Shown here piece after piece: positions 37,766 to 46,987 of a stretch of 64,000 bases of DNA. A model generated the notes under the pieces. It saw only the letters and a list, made by a program, of their open reading frames with translations, made no database searches and was not told the DNA's origin. A program made the position numbers and the translations under genes. Position 1 is the stretch's first letter. Each line of letters begins with the position of its first letter. This DNA comes from CBDFGN01 sp965247065. Its GTDB lineage: Bacteria > Bacteroidota > Bacteroidia > Cytophagales > Cyclobacteriaceae. The DNA lies in NCBI GenBank assembly GCA_965247065.1, contig CBDFGN010000006.1:3348001-3412000 (forward strand), read 5' to 3'.

Positions 37766-38818
37766 ATGCAAACCGCCCAGGAGCAAAAGAATGGCATAGC
37801 CGATAAGTCCACCAGTGATGAAATTGATTTGAGGTCTTTGTTCCTGTTTCTCGGGAAAATGCTTGAGCGGGGCTGGGAGGGTTTAATTTCTTTGATCATT
37901 GGCCTGAAAAGGATCACAATCAAAAACCGATTTCTCCTGGTAGTGATCTTTATTTTGGCAGTAGCTTCAGGGGCAGTCTACAAATATTATTTCCACCCAC
38001 CCGAGCACCAAACTACTTTGATCTTTAGATCTAGGTACTTGAATGCCCCGTTGTTGGATAAATACATTGAAAAACTCAATGCGAATTCTATTGCCCGTGG
38101 CAGATTGCTGGGATTAGATTCTTTGATTAATTCCAGCATTATTCGCTTTGAGGCTGAGCCCTTTATTTCTGAGGAGGAGATCATCGAGTTTGAGCTTTTC
38201 AAACAAGAGCTCTTGGGCAAGTTGGCGCAAACAGAAGTTGAGAAGGTAATCGATAAACTCACATTGGAGAACCGAGCCACATATCAGGTTCATGTGGTGA
38301 TGACTGTCGAAGATTACGAACCTTTGGTCGATATTCAGGATTCTCTTCTTCGCTATCTCTCGGAAAACAGTTATGTTAAAAAGAGAATTGAAATTGATGA
38401 GAAAAACTTGCAGAACCGAAAACAAAAGATCAGAGAAGAAATGAAAAACCTCGATAGTCTGAGGATTGTTCTACTCTCTAACATTAAGAGTCTGACCGAA
38501 GTTAATAGGGAGGGCTCAAATAATGTCATCCTGGGAGAGAATCAGCAACCCGACCCAATAAGGGTTTATCTCGAAGATTTGAGGCTGTATGATGAAGAAC
38601 AACTGATCGACCGCCGTTTGTACCTGCGTGATAGTTTTGAGCTCCTGGATGGGTTTGGGACATTCAAATCCGCTAATGCAATTACCCTCCTGAGGATAAC
38701 AATCTATGCCGGTTTTGGCGCCCTAATCTTTGCCTATGTCATAATACTTTTAACCGAATTCAATCAATATTTGGTAAGGAAAGAGATTGAAAAATCCAGC
38801 GGCACAACTCTCACCTAA
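37766..38818 (+). CDS. Wzz-like chain-length determinant protein
   Basis: About 350 residues from the ATG at 37766. The topology is that of polysaccharide co-polymerases: a first transmembrane helix near residue 50 (FLLVVIFILAVASGAVYKYY), a long periplasmic part rich in charged helices (QNRKQKIREEMKNLDSLR), and a second helix near the C-terminus (YAGFGALIFAYVIILLTE). No kinase domain follows, so it is of the Wzz rather than Wzc type. It would set polymer length with a Wzy polymerase. It is one of the few genes on the plus strand. Confidence 0.72.
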   Translation: MQTAQEQKNGIADKSTSDEIDLRSLFLFLGKMLERGWEGLISLIIGLKRITIKNRFLLVVIFILAVASGAVYKYYFHPPEHQTTLIFRSRYLNAPLLDKYIEKLNANSIARGRLLGLDSLINSSIIRFEAEPFISEEEIIEFELFKQELLGKLAQTEVEKVIDKLTLENRATYQVHVVMTVEDYEPLVDIQDSLLRYLSENSYVKKRIEIDEKNLQNRKQKIREEMKNLDSLRIVLLSNIKSLTEVNREGSNNVILGENQQPDPIRVYLEDLRLYDEEQLIDRRLYLRDSFELLDGFGTFKSANAITLLRITIYAGFGALIFAYVIILLTEFNQYLVRKEIEKSSGTTLT

Positions 38819-38842
38819 TTCTCATTCATCGCGCTGCAAGAT

Positions 38843-39630
38843 TTGCAAAAATCATTGAACAGCTGGGAAAAAAGGGATTCCCCAAAAGAACTAATACTGG
38901 ATTTGAAAGAACAAAACCCCATAAACCAAAAGTTCGTTCGACTGGTAAAAGAAGCAGGTATGGCTCCGCTTGCATACTTGAAGTACCTCTTTGAAGGTGT
39001 TGATTTAGATAATTCCAGAGTTCTGGACATAGGAGGTGGGAACGGAGTATTTAGCTTTTATGCGGCCTTGAATGGGGCAGAAGAGGTCATTTGCCTAGAG
39101 CCCGAGGAGGCGGGCAGTCGGTCCTCCATGCAGAGTAAATTTGAAAGAATGAGCACAAGTTTAGGACTTGCGAACGTGTGATCCTAAAACCAGTAACCAT
39201 TCAGTCATTTGATCCGGAACAAAGGAAATTCGATATCGTACTACTAAATGATTCAATCAACCATTTGAATGAACCTGCTGGCATTAACCTGCTGGCGGAA
39301 GAAGAAAGCCGGAACATTTATCGAGAGATATTCACCAAAATTAGTTCTTTAGCTCGATCGGGTGGGGAATTGATAGTGTGCGATTGCTCGAGGTACAACT
39401 TCTATGATTTCCTTGGATTAAAGAATCCTTTTGCCCCAACGATTGAGTGGCACAAACATCAAGCTCCTGAACGCTGGGCTGAATTGCTGTTGGAGGTGGG
39501 GTTTATCAACCCCAAAATAAGATGGACCTGGCCTCTTTGGTCGGGATCGATCGGAAGATTTTTTTTGAGCAATAGATTGGCAACTTATTTCACCAGTAGC
39601 CATTTTCGACTTAACCTGAGAAAGGCTTAA
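38843..39630 (+). pseudogene. SAM methyltransferase split by a frameshift
   Basis: The first frame (38843-39181, TTG start) contains motif I VLDIGGGNGVFSFYAALNG and EVICLEPEEAGS, then stops in GTGTGA. The second frame (39178-39630) continues naturally with ILKPVTIQSFDPEQRKFDIV and LLNDSINHLNEP, the motif IV region. Removing the extra two bases at 39176-39180 joins them into one protein of about 262 residues. A coupled two-polypeptide enzyme is possible but unlikely, since the SAM-binding fold is cut in half. Confidence 0.75.
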
Positions 39631-39699
39631 CCTCCTTTCCGCAAAAGAGGCAACTCAATTAGGGTTCCAAATGCTTTTCCACATTGAAGAGTGGCTGGC

Positions 39700-40130
39700 C
39701 AAAATCTTGGACCCCCTGCAAATTTTGTTATTCTGGATTCCTTCTTCCTTGTCGGCCATCCCGATTCGACAGATTCTAAAAACGGTTCAAATGAGAGAAA
39801 AGTTAACAGAAGATTCGCGTAGGCTCTGGCAACCGGATATTCCTCACTTGCGTAACGCCGATAAGCCGTAATGTCCGGAACACAATATTCGACAATGATT
39901 CCCAATTGAATTCATTTTTTTGTGACCAAACTTTTGTTCCGCCATTCGAACGATTTATCAATCCGGTGAACATCCATTGGGTAACCAAACAAATGCGTAG
40001 CAACAGTAGCCCTCGTTTTTTCGCTGATGGCTTGTTCGATTCCTTCATATCTCATGCTAAAAGACCTAGCGGCGCGCACGCCATAGTTTTGTCGGGAAAT
40101 ATTCCGGTGTTTCGTTGATTGTGATGTTTC
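39700..40130 (-). pseudogene. Relic of a DegT-type sugar aminotransferase
   Basis: In separate minus-strand frames one reads YEGIEQAISEKTRATVATHL and FGYPMDVHRID (about 39955-40045), matching the central EDA-preceding region of DegT/DnrJ enzymes. Further on comes YCVPDITAYRRYASEEYPVA and RAYANLLLTF (about 39800-39890), matching their C-terminal PVA-x8-LLTLP region. The PLP-lysine region is missing and several frameshifts are present. The gene is dead; the exact family branch cannot be named. Confidence 0.55.
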
Positions 40131-40318
40131 GTCTCAACCCTTTTGAAGTCATTCTTTTCATAAACACTGATAGCATCTTCACCAGCGTTGGCTATGAGGA
40201 CCAATTCCTTTCCTTGGTGATAAGCAATTCCACGGGCATTTGGCTTTTCCACCCCACTGGGAGATAGGTCTACCAGAAGCTCATGAGCGTTCATTCCTTT
40301 AGGGACCTCCCGCACCAA
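40130..40318 (-). pseudogene. Fragment duplicated from the DUF4915-like propeller gene
   Basis: The frame contains VEKPNARGIAYHQGKELVL, then IANAGEDAISVYEKNDFKR and VET. This is almost identical to residues around 205-255 of the intact protein at 41874-43118 (VEKPNACGIAYHPGKELVF and so on). It has no upstream or downstream part of that gene. It is a small internal piece, not an independent gene. Confidence 0.85.
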
Positions 40319-40443
40319 AGGCAGCGTTGTTATTCACACAATTTCCAATAAAGGCCAAATCCTTATCCGAGGCAATTACTGTGTACCCCACAACTTCCTT
40401 GCCCACATTCTTCGGAGGATCACAATTCCAGCTTTCTTAAATA

Positions 40444-41474
40444 ACGTGAGTTCGACAATAAGGAATGATTAAAGAGCGAGAAAGAGTTGACCGGTGTCCT
40501 GGTAGTTCAATTTGATTGAGGGCTTTTTTTCGCAAAAGTTGTAAGCGATTAAAGCCGAGAAAAGGTTGGTAAGGAAATTAGTTGGGCTCCTGTGCCTGGA
40601 GTGTTCAATCTGGAAGATGTTTTTAAGTTGATCAATGATAGTCTCACAAATAGCCCTTTTACGGAGCATTATAGCATCCATGATGGGGGTTAAGGATGAG
40701 GACTTCATATTGCGTTTGAGTTTGGTTATCAGATGGACTCCGCGGAAGAACAGATTTTTAAAAAGTTCCTTACTGATGTAGCCTTTATCACCAAAGAGCT
40801 TTCCGAATAATTTCTTAATAAACCGTTCAATTTTAAGAGGCTTTCTGTCATCCACATTGCCCGGTGTGAGCATAAAATCGATGATTTCACCCGTATCAGC
40901 AGTGATAAGATGGAGCTTAAACCCGTAGAACCATCCGATGGAACAATGGCCTCTTTTAGCTAACCCTTCAAATACTTTATGGTTATGGATCCGTCTGTTA
41001 TGACAGACCCTTAACGGAGTGCTGTCTATAAAACTTATACCTGTACACTGTCCAGTCCCTTGTGTTTTCAGATAAATAGCCATTGGCAGAAGACTTCCAC
41101 TACAAAGTTCTACCATTCGGTTATAGCTTACCACATCAGGAAAGAAGGAGCGCAAGTGGCCACAAACGTATGTGTTGTAAAAGGTCTTGAAATTTCGATA
41201 TCCTGAGATCTGGAACAAGACCTGTATAGTCATTACTTCGGATAAAGAAAGCTTACCAGGTTTGTTGCGCTTTTTACTTCCCAGCAATCTTTTTTCCAAT
41301 TTTGGGACAAAATCCAGACAAAAATCGTCAATGGAACAAAAAATTTCAGTAATTTTAGTAGCAGTTAACATAGGCAGAAATATTAGTTATTTTGTTGATT
41401 GTCAATGACTTAATATACTAATTTTCTGCCTTTTTTCTATCAATAAACTACTCTATTTTATATCGAACTCACGT
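40444..41474 (-). mobile_element. IS982-family insertion sequence, copy A
   Basis: A 1031-base element with inverted ends starting ACGTGAGTTCGA on both sides. It is flanked by a 6-base direct repeat TAAATA (40438-40443 and 41475-41480). The target is a neuD relic, and the undisturbed sequence is still seen in the intact neuD, so the insertion boundary is well defined. Ends beginning with AC and short AT-rich target duplications agree with the IS982 family. Confidence 0.9.
40469..41371 (-). CDS. IS982-family transposase (copy A)
   Basis: The 300-residue transposase fits the IS982 family length. The DDE-type core is visible as GISFIDSTPLRVCHNRR, FGDKGYISKELFKNLFF and RAICETIIDQLKNIFQIEHS, with the family block GLAKRGHCSIGWFYGFKLHL. 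The same protein is encoded without a single change by copies B and C, which implies recent transposition in this genome. Confidence 0.93.
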   Translation of the reverse strand: MLTATKITEIFCSIDDFCLDFVPKLEKRLLGSKKRNKPGKLSLSEVMTIQVLFQISGYRNFKTFYNTYVCGHLRSFFPDVVSYNRMVELCSGSLLPMAIYLKTQGTGQCTGISFIDSTPLRVCHNRRIHNHKVFEGLAKRGHCSIGWFYGFKLHLITADTGEIIDFMLTPGNVDDRKPLKIERFIKKLFGKLFGDKGYISKELFKNLFFRGVHLITKLKRNMKSSSLTPIMDAIMLRKRAICETIIDQLKNIFQIEHSRHRSPTNFLTNLFSALIAYNFCEKKPSIKLNYQDTGQLFLAL

Positions 41475-41512
41475 TAAATAGCTTACTCTGGTGGAGGATC
41501 TCAATGAGTCCC

Positions 41513-41865
41513 CAGCAGATTATACCCACTCGAAGCCATATGAAGTGGCCAGAAACCTCCCTGCCTGCCAGCCCATTGGCGGTTGAACTACCTGTAACAC
41601 CCTAATGACGGTTGATTCAAACAAGATTTTCCTTTGCGCATGCCCATCGAGTGCCGTTTGCGGGTCATTAACCGCTTGACGATGGCTTTCTTGAACGAAT
41701 TGCTTAACAAAAGCCTCTAAGACGGTTCTGCAGAACGAATTCTCATTGGGCTCCTTGGCTAATCACCCTTCGAGATTTGGACTTGTCCTCTGAATGATGG
41801 CACCTTCAAGGATCTGGTTGAAAATGGACTATTAATCGAATTGCCTAATTACTGACCAAATATAA
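41513..41865 (-). pseudogene. Relic of a second copy of the alpha/alpha-toroid gene
   Basis: Nucleotide-level matches to the intact gene at 57645-59207 occur in order: 41520-41550 (TATACCCACTCGAAGCCATA in both), 41600-41700 (FTGACGG/CCTTTGCG region), and 41735-41825, which matches about 58905-59000 of the intact gene. The middle of the gene is deleted between these blocks. Together with the neuD relic next to it, this marks a decayed duplication of the 56-59 kb segment. Confidence 0.75.
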
Positions 41866-41873
41866 TCAACAGG

Positions 41874-43118
41874 TTATTCCTCAATAATAAGGTCATGTAC
41901 ATTCATAATGAATGGAAAAGAAAAGAAGCGGCTTACTTTATTGCCAATATCAAAAAGATACACTCCAGCATTGCACATGATGTTTTGTTTCACGCCAAAG
42001 AGACGGCTCACATACATATCTTCACTTTGACCTATGTAATAGAACCGTCCGTCGTAGGTCAAACCCCTAGCGAATCCTGGAAAATTACCTTCAATCCTAT
42101 TGCCTATCCACAAATCCCCTCTCATAGAATCCAGGCAGCACACATGGCCATCAAAATACTGCACACTATGAGGTTTCCACAAGTCTCTCATCAGGGTCTC
42201 AGGTTCCTTCTGTAAATCATCAATATCAAACTGCAGAAGCCCACCATCATGAATTCCTCTTTTCCAGTTTCCAGAGAGGGAAAAACAGCAGGCCAATAGG
42301 GAGTCGTCAGCTGTGCAAATATCATTTATATGATGCTGCTCAGAGCCGAGCTTTTCGAACTTATTCGAAAAATGTATCGTCTCAACCCTTTTGAAGTCAT
42401 TCTTTTCATAAACACTAATAGCATCTTCACCGGCGTTGGCTATGAAGACCAATTCCTTTCCAGGATGATAGGCAATTCCACATGCATTTGGCTTTTCCAC
42501 CTCCCCTGGAGATTGGTCTAAGAGAAGCTCATCAACTTTTCTAAAATCGCTTGAGAGTACATAAACCCTCTTCTCCACAAACTCGGTTACAAAGAAATGG
42601 TCATCAACCTTAACTACTTGCCGAAAATGACCACCAATTTTTTTTTCGAATACATTATCCCTGGTATTACAGACATAAATCCCCCCTCCCAATTTGCTAT
42701 GTCTCTTTCCACCTTTCTCGCTGTAGTCTGAGCAAGAGACAATAATGTTTCTATCGTATTCCCGAATTTCCTGCAACAGTCCCCAATCCCGTATTGCCGG
42801 CGTACAACAATAGTTCTTCCCCGGTGTATAACCCAAATCATCCAGTGATTCAGCAATACTCTCGTACACCCCACCGGTAATGACGATATAAATGTTATCA
42901 ATATGTTCATTTTCTAGGACTGCCGGCAGGTGCACGTCTAAATTCATAAAAGTGGATCCATCATAGGCTGGATTACTGTCAACAATATATATCTCCTGAC
43001 CGTCTGGAAATTGTGGCAGGGTCTTTGGCACCCAATCCTCGGATCTACCCCAGAAAATCACTTTTCTATTTGCGCAGATCTTCTTTAATTCAGTCCACGA
43101 TTTCCAAATGTCTTGCAT
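41874..43118 (-). CDS. DUF4915 (TIGR03032)-like beta-propeller protein with N-terminal Rossmann-like domain
   Basis: A 414-residue protein. Residues 1 to about 115 look like a small nucleotide-binding domain (KVIFWGRSEDWVPKTLP, IYIVDSNPAYDG, YIVITGGVYESIAESL). From about 120 on, repeated short strands with W, G and D positions (GGGIYVCNTRDN, GIAYHPGKELVFIANAGED, FPGFARGLTYDGRFYYIGQS) fit a propeller of the DUF4915 type. The function is unknown. It lies at the end of the nonulosonate/amidation operon and a fragment of it is duplicated at 40130-40318. It appears intact. Confidence 0.65.
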   Translation of the reverse strand: MQDIWKSWTELKKICANRKVIFWGRSEDWVPKTLPQFPDGQEIYIVDSNPAYDGSTFMNLDVHLPAVLENEHIDNIYIVITGGVYESIAESLDDLGYTPGKNYCCTPAIRDWGLLQEIREYDRNIIVSCSDYSEKGGKRHSKLGGGIYVCNTRDNVFEKKIGGHFRQVVKVDDHFFVTEFVEKRVYVLSSDFRKVDELLLDQSPGEVEKPNACGIAYHPGKELVFIANAGEDAISVYEKNDFKRVETIHFSNKFEKLGSEQHHINDICTADDSLLACCFSLSGNWKRGIHDGGLLQFDIDDLQKEPETLMRDLWKPHSVQYFDGHVCCLDSMRGDLWIGNRIEGNFPGFARGLTYDGRFYYIGQSEDMYVSRLFGVKQNIMCNAGVYLFDIGNKVSRFFSFPFIMNVHDLIIEE

Positions 43119-43155
43119 AAACCTTTTCTGGTATCCGTTTTGACAATGATGCTGA

Positions 43156-44288
43156 CTAGGAAACTTGACGGTTCAACTTCCATTCACCATTTTCTTTGTG
43201 CCATATATGGTCAGCTCTCCAGCTGTCTGAGATTTCCCAAAATTCCTCCTCCGAGATATTACAATACTCTAGAAAGTCAGCAAAGTACTTTCTAGGAAAC
43301 TCTCCATCAAATCGCTGCACCAGTCTAACCGCTTCATCCCTCGTCAAATGCTCCTCACGTACTTCATGTACATTAGATAGTAATGAAATCCATCAATCTT
43401 GTCATCCAAGCTTGCATACTTGGAATAGGTGCCCTCCGACCTGCCCTCGGGGTTGGCTTGGAAACCCGTATTCTCCGAGGCGTAGTAATAATGCTCTTGC
43501 GGGATCCATTTTCGGTAATAGCTGAAAAATTGCCTGTTTATTTTCGCATCCAAAAGCTTGTCTATTGACGGAGGGAAGTAATAGCAAAGTTCCTTTTTTG
43601 TATAACCCCGCTCAAGCCAATATTCAATCGGGAAATTTGAGAACCAATATTTTATTTCATCTTCAAGGGTGAATCCTTGCTCCTTAGATTTATCATCCCC
43701 GCCATACTCAACTTCTGCATTTTCGCCATCCATTACTAGAGAGATATTATATGCCAGGGCCATTTGCAGCGGAAATGACACCACCCCATATATGAAAGGC
43801 TGAAAAGGGTCGCCCATTTCCACAAGGCAATCCTTAGTCAGTCTTTTATGAACCTTGCCGTCTTGTGTTCCAAGGATATTGGGTAGCCCGGCTTGAATTT
43901 GAGCTTGAAAGTTTTTCCAACCAATGTCTGTGTAAATGTTTGGGGCCCAGGTTACTGTCAGAGGATTCATATTATGCTTATACTTAAGCTGATGGGCAAC
44001 AAAAACGCTGTCCTTTCCCCCGCTTGAGGGTACGATAACATCAAAGGAACCATCCGTCCTTCGATACTTGCCAAGTAATTCCTCTAGTTCGTCTTCGCGC
44101 TGACCCCAATCTATACTTCCTTCCTTTTCGGCCGCGTAGTTGCAGGCATTGCAAATTCCATTTTCATCGAATACTATTCGCGGTCGTTGATTTGAAACGA
44201 CACACTTTTTGCAAAATTCAACCTCGTTTGGCAGGTTATACAACTTTTTTACATCTCTCTTCACCATCGTCATTTTTACCTGGCCCAT
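43156..44288 (-). pseudogene. N-acetyl-sugar amidotransferase (WbpG/PseA-like), broken near its C-terminus
   Basis: The first frame (43344-44288) has the zinc-ribbon pairs FCKKCVVSNQRP and GICNACNYAAE, and the ATP pyrophosphatase loop VPSSGGKDSVFVAHQLKYK. It ends early at MKYVRSI. The rest of the family C-terminus (EEHLTRDEAVRLVQRFDGEF) continues in another frame to 43156. Compared with the paralogue upstream (GIGRASYDASQEIR), about a dozen residues are lost at the junction near 43345-43390, with a change of frame. WbpG-type enzymes convert an acetamido into an acetamidino group with ammonia from HisH/HisF. This copy probably lacks its normal C-terminal domain. Confidence 0.8.
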
Positions 44289-44300
44289 GCTTTAAGATAT

Positions 44301-45074
44301 TTAGGATTTTTTTACAATTAGGATCTTCCAGGGTTGTAGTATGTAAACATTCAGTTGACCCCCGTTGATCGATGTGGTTAAATCATCCGGTTTATCATCC
44401 ATATAATTTGACTTGGTGCCAAAGGCTTCCGGCTCGAAATCAATATCCTCCTTTGTTTCATATGAATCTATTCCAGCGTGAGCATCTAAGATTCCATTTA
44501 AATAATCCTCTGAATAGATGTTGTAGTAGTGATAATTAACCGGCTCACCATGCTCATTGTATTCCTCCGGGGTTTCAACCTGCTTTATTCTAAATGAACT
44601 TGTACCAAGCAACATTCGAATGATTACATACTTTCTACTGACTCGGATCAGCTCTGAAATGGGTTTCTCAATTGACGGAAGATGTAGCAGCACATTGTTG
44701 CACATGACTATGTCAGCCGAAGATGCATCAACTTGCATGTTAAATATATCTCCAACAGAAAATTTGGTTTCGACTCTTTTTGATTGAGAATTTTCTTTCT
44801 TACCCCACACTTGCTGAGCTTTTTGGATATAGTATTCTGTACTATCTATTCCCCAATACCTAAAATCTACAGTCAATCGTTCATCCAAACTCCGTAAATA
44901 ATGTCCCGCCCCGCAACCCACATCCATGATTAGATCATTCTTTTGAACCAGCCCGTTAATAATTCTTGCAACAGCCTTACTGGACTCCATTTCTGGGAGT
45001 AGGCCTGCGGCCCTTTTTGCGAACAAATCACCATACCGCTTTTCCTTATCCCAAACTTTCCAGTTGTCCTCCAC
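44301..45074 (-). CDS. Class I SAM-dependent methyltransferase
   Basis: About 257 residues from a GTG at 45074, 17 bases after the preceding stop; an in-frame ATG at 45137 would overlap the upstream gene by 46 bases. Motif I is IMDVGCGAGHYLRSLDERL, with YWGIDSTEYYIQKAQQVW and ADIVMCNNVLLHLPSIEKP. It sits between two amidotransferase genes of the nonulosonate operon. N-methylation of the acetamidino group is known for legionaminic acid derivatives in Campylobacter, so that role is possible. The frame appears intact although both neighbours are broken. Confidence 0.75.
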   Translation of the reverse strand: MEDNWKVWDKEKRYGDLFAKRAAGLLPEMESSKAVARIINGLVQKNDLIMDVGCGAGHYLRSLDERLTVDFRYWGIDSTEYYIQKAQQVWGKKENSQSKRVETKFSVGDIFNMQVDASSADIVMCNNVLLHLPSIEKPISELIRVSRKYVIIRMLLGTSSFRIKQVETPEEYNEHGEPVNYHYYNIYSEDYLNGILDAHAGIDSYETKEDIDFEPEAFGTKSNYMDDKPDDLTTSINGGQLNVYILQPWKILIVKKS

Positions 45075-45091
45075 GTCCCTGTTTATTAAAT

Positions 45092-46327
45092 CTAGTCGTC
45101 CAATCCCCCGCCCCAAACTGTGTGGCGAAGTCTCCATTCACCATTTTGGTCTTTGCCCCATAAATGTGGCGATCTATTCTTGTCGGCAAGTTCTATAAAA
45201 TGGTCGGGGTCCATTCCTATATATTCCATTACATCTCCAAAATATCTATCCGGAAATTCACCATCGAATTTCTTAACCAAGGCAACTCCCTCCTCCCTGG
45301 TAAGGTGGTTATTTCTTATCTCCTGAGAAGCATCATACGATGCCCTGCCGATCCCAAATTTAATGTAAGTGGTGAAGTAATGAAGATCATCAATTTTATC
45401 ATCAATGCTGTTGTATTTGCTGTAGGTGCCCTGAGTGCGAAAAGGCCGTGCCTTGAAGCCGGTGTTCTCTACAGCGTAATAATAGGATTCCTGGGGCGTC
45501 CATTTCAAATAGTAGCCCAAGTAGTGAACATTGATATTCTTTCCCTTCAGTTCCTCTTCTCTAATCGGCAAAAAGCTTAGCAGATCGGCCAGTCTTATAT
45601 TATGATTTTCAACTAATTCACGAATCCGGACGCCGGCCAAATAGGTTTCATCAATTGAATCATAACTATGAAATGACTTATCTCTAATTGAAGTCAGGTT
45701 ATCGGTAATCGGATTGCCATATTCGGCTTCATTCTCGCCGTAGAAAACCAACGGTATGTCATATTTTGCCGCGATCTTAGCCCCTATGTTCTTTTGTCCC
45801 AGCATGAAGGTCTGAAAGGGATGGAAAAGGTTTTCAATGGCCAATCTGGTCAGGAGCTTCATGACCTGTCCGTTTCTAGTGAAATTGATGTTATCAAAAC
45901 CACCAACATCTATCCAATTTTTCTAATTTTCATAACCGTACTCGGTATAGCATATTGGAGGCCAGGTTACTGTTAGCGGATTCATTTTATACTTGTATTT
46001 GAGCACATGGGCCTGATATGCACTATCCTTTCCCCCGCTGCCGGGAATGAGACAGTCGTACCCGCCGTCATACCTCCGATGTTCATCCAGGAGTTGGATA
46101 AGTTCTACCTCCCGATCACTCCAATTTATGTTTTCTTTCAATTCAGCGCTTCTACAAGCATCACAGATACCCTTGTCATCAAAATTGATAGTTTGTTTTT
46201 TGCTTTCAGCCGTATGCTTGAACTCAACGGTGCTGGAGGGACGTTGATTTGAAATCACACAGTGGTTGCAAAAGATCACCTCTGGAGGCAAACCGAAAAA
46301 GGGCTCTTCCCGTCTAAGCTCGTCCAT
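45092..46327 (-). pseudogene. N-acetyl-sugar amidotransferase (WbpG/PseA-like), interrupted by one amber codon
   Basis: It starts at an ATG overlapping the hisH stop (TAATG at 46325-46329). It has FCNHCVISNQRPSS, GICDACRSAE and the P-loop IPGSGGKDSAYQAHVLKYK. At 45923-45925 there is a TAG where the family pattern suggests tyrosine (YEN-stop-KNWIDVGGFDN). Both sides are in the same frame and the downstream part (GIGRASYDASQEIR, LTREEGVALVKKFDGEF) is complete to the end. One point mutation therefore separates this from a full gene of about 411 residues. It is a pseudogene unless the codon is suppressed. Confidence 0.85.
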
Positions 46328-46977
46328 TAAATCAGTTGATTTTGTATCGCCCAATTTCTATAAATCTTAAGACCCATTTCACCGCTTTTTTCCGGGTGAA
46401 ATTGAACCGCAAATATATTGTTTTTCAAAATGCCGGAACAATGATCAATGCTACCGTAATTTGTTTCAGTAAGCACTACATCCTTGTCTTCGGGCAAGCA
46501 ATAATAGGAATGAACGAAATACATAAATTCCCCGTTTTGAACCCCTTTTAATGGCGACTGATCAATTTCAGAGGGTTTGGGAAGCAATATCCGATTCCAG
46601 CCTATTTGAGGGACTTTATGCCTCTCCCTGTTAGGACCTGAATGGGGGAATTTAAGGATTTTACCTTTGATTATATCCAATCCAGGATGGCTCCCGAATT
46701 CATCGCTTTCAGAGAACAAAAGCTGCAAACCTAAACAAACACCAAGAAAAGGCTTACCGGCCAAAACGAATTCCTTGATTTGCTCTACTAAGTTCAAGGA
46801 CTCCAAATTCGACATGGCTTTTTGAAAAGAACCAACTCCAGGAAGAATTAAGGCATCTCCGCTTGCCACTTCCTCCGGTGAGGAAGACAAAACTGCGTCC
46901 ATTCCGACATGATGGCAGGCATTCTGAACGCTAAACATATTGCTGAGTTCGTAATCCACAATAACCACCTTCTTCAT
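46327..46977 (-). CDS. hisH: HisH-type glutamine amidotransferase subunit
   Basis: A 216-residue class I glutaminase with the nucleophile elbow FLGVCLGLQLLFSES and the His-x-Glu pair in FAVQFHPEKSGEMG. It opens VVIVDYELSNMFSVQNACHH. In surface-sugar loci HisH and HisF homologues supply ammonia to WbpG-type amidotransferases rather than make histidine; the adjoining, overlapping amidotransferase gene supports that here. This is the only intact member of the amidation module in this operon. Confidence 0.88.
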   Translation of the reverse strand: MKKVVIVDYELSNMFSVQNACHHVGMDAVLSSSPEEVASGDALILPGVGSFQKAMSNLESLNLVEQIKEFVLAGKPFLGVCLGLQLLFSESDEFGSHPGLDIIKGKILKFPHSGPNRERHKVPQIGWNRILLPKPSEIDQSPLKGVQNGEFMYFVHSYYCLPEDKDVVLTETNYGSIDHCSGILKNNIFAVQFHPEKSGEMGLKIYRNWAIQNQLI

Positions 46978-46987
46978 TCCCTCGGCT

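Larger units (their letters stand above)
40359..41512 (-). pseudogene. Relic of a second neuD copy, interrupted by IS982 copy A
   Basis: Bases 40359-40443 and 41475-41512 match the intact neuD at about 56130-56250 closely at the nucleotide level (for example ACAACTTCCTTGCCCACATT in both). The IS separates the two halves; joining them and dropping one copy of the duplicated TAAATA restores the intact neuD order. The rest of neuD is absent, so the gene was already a fragment or has since eroded. Confidence 0.82.
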
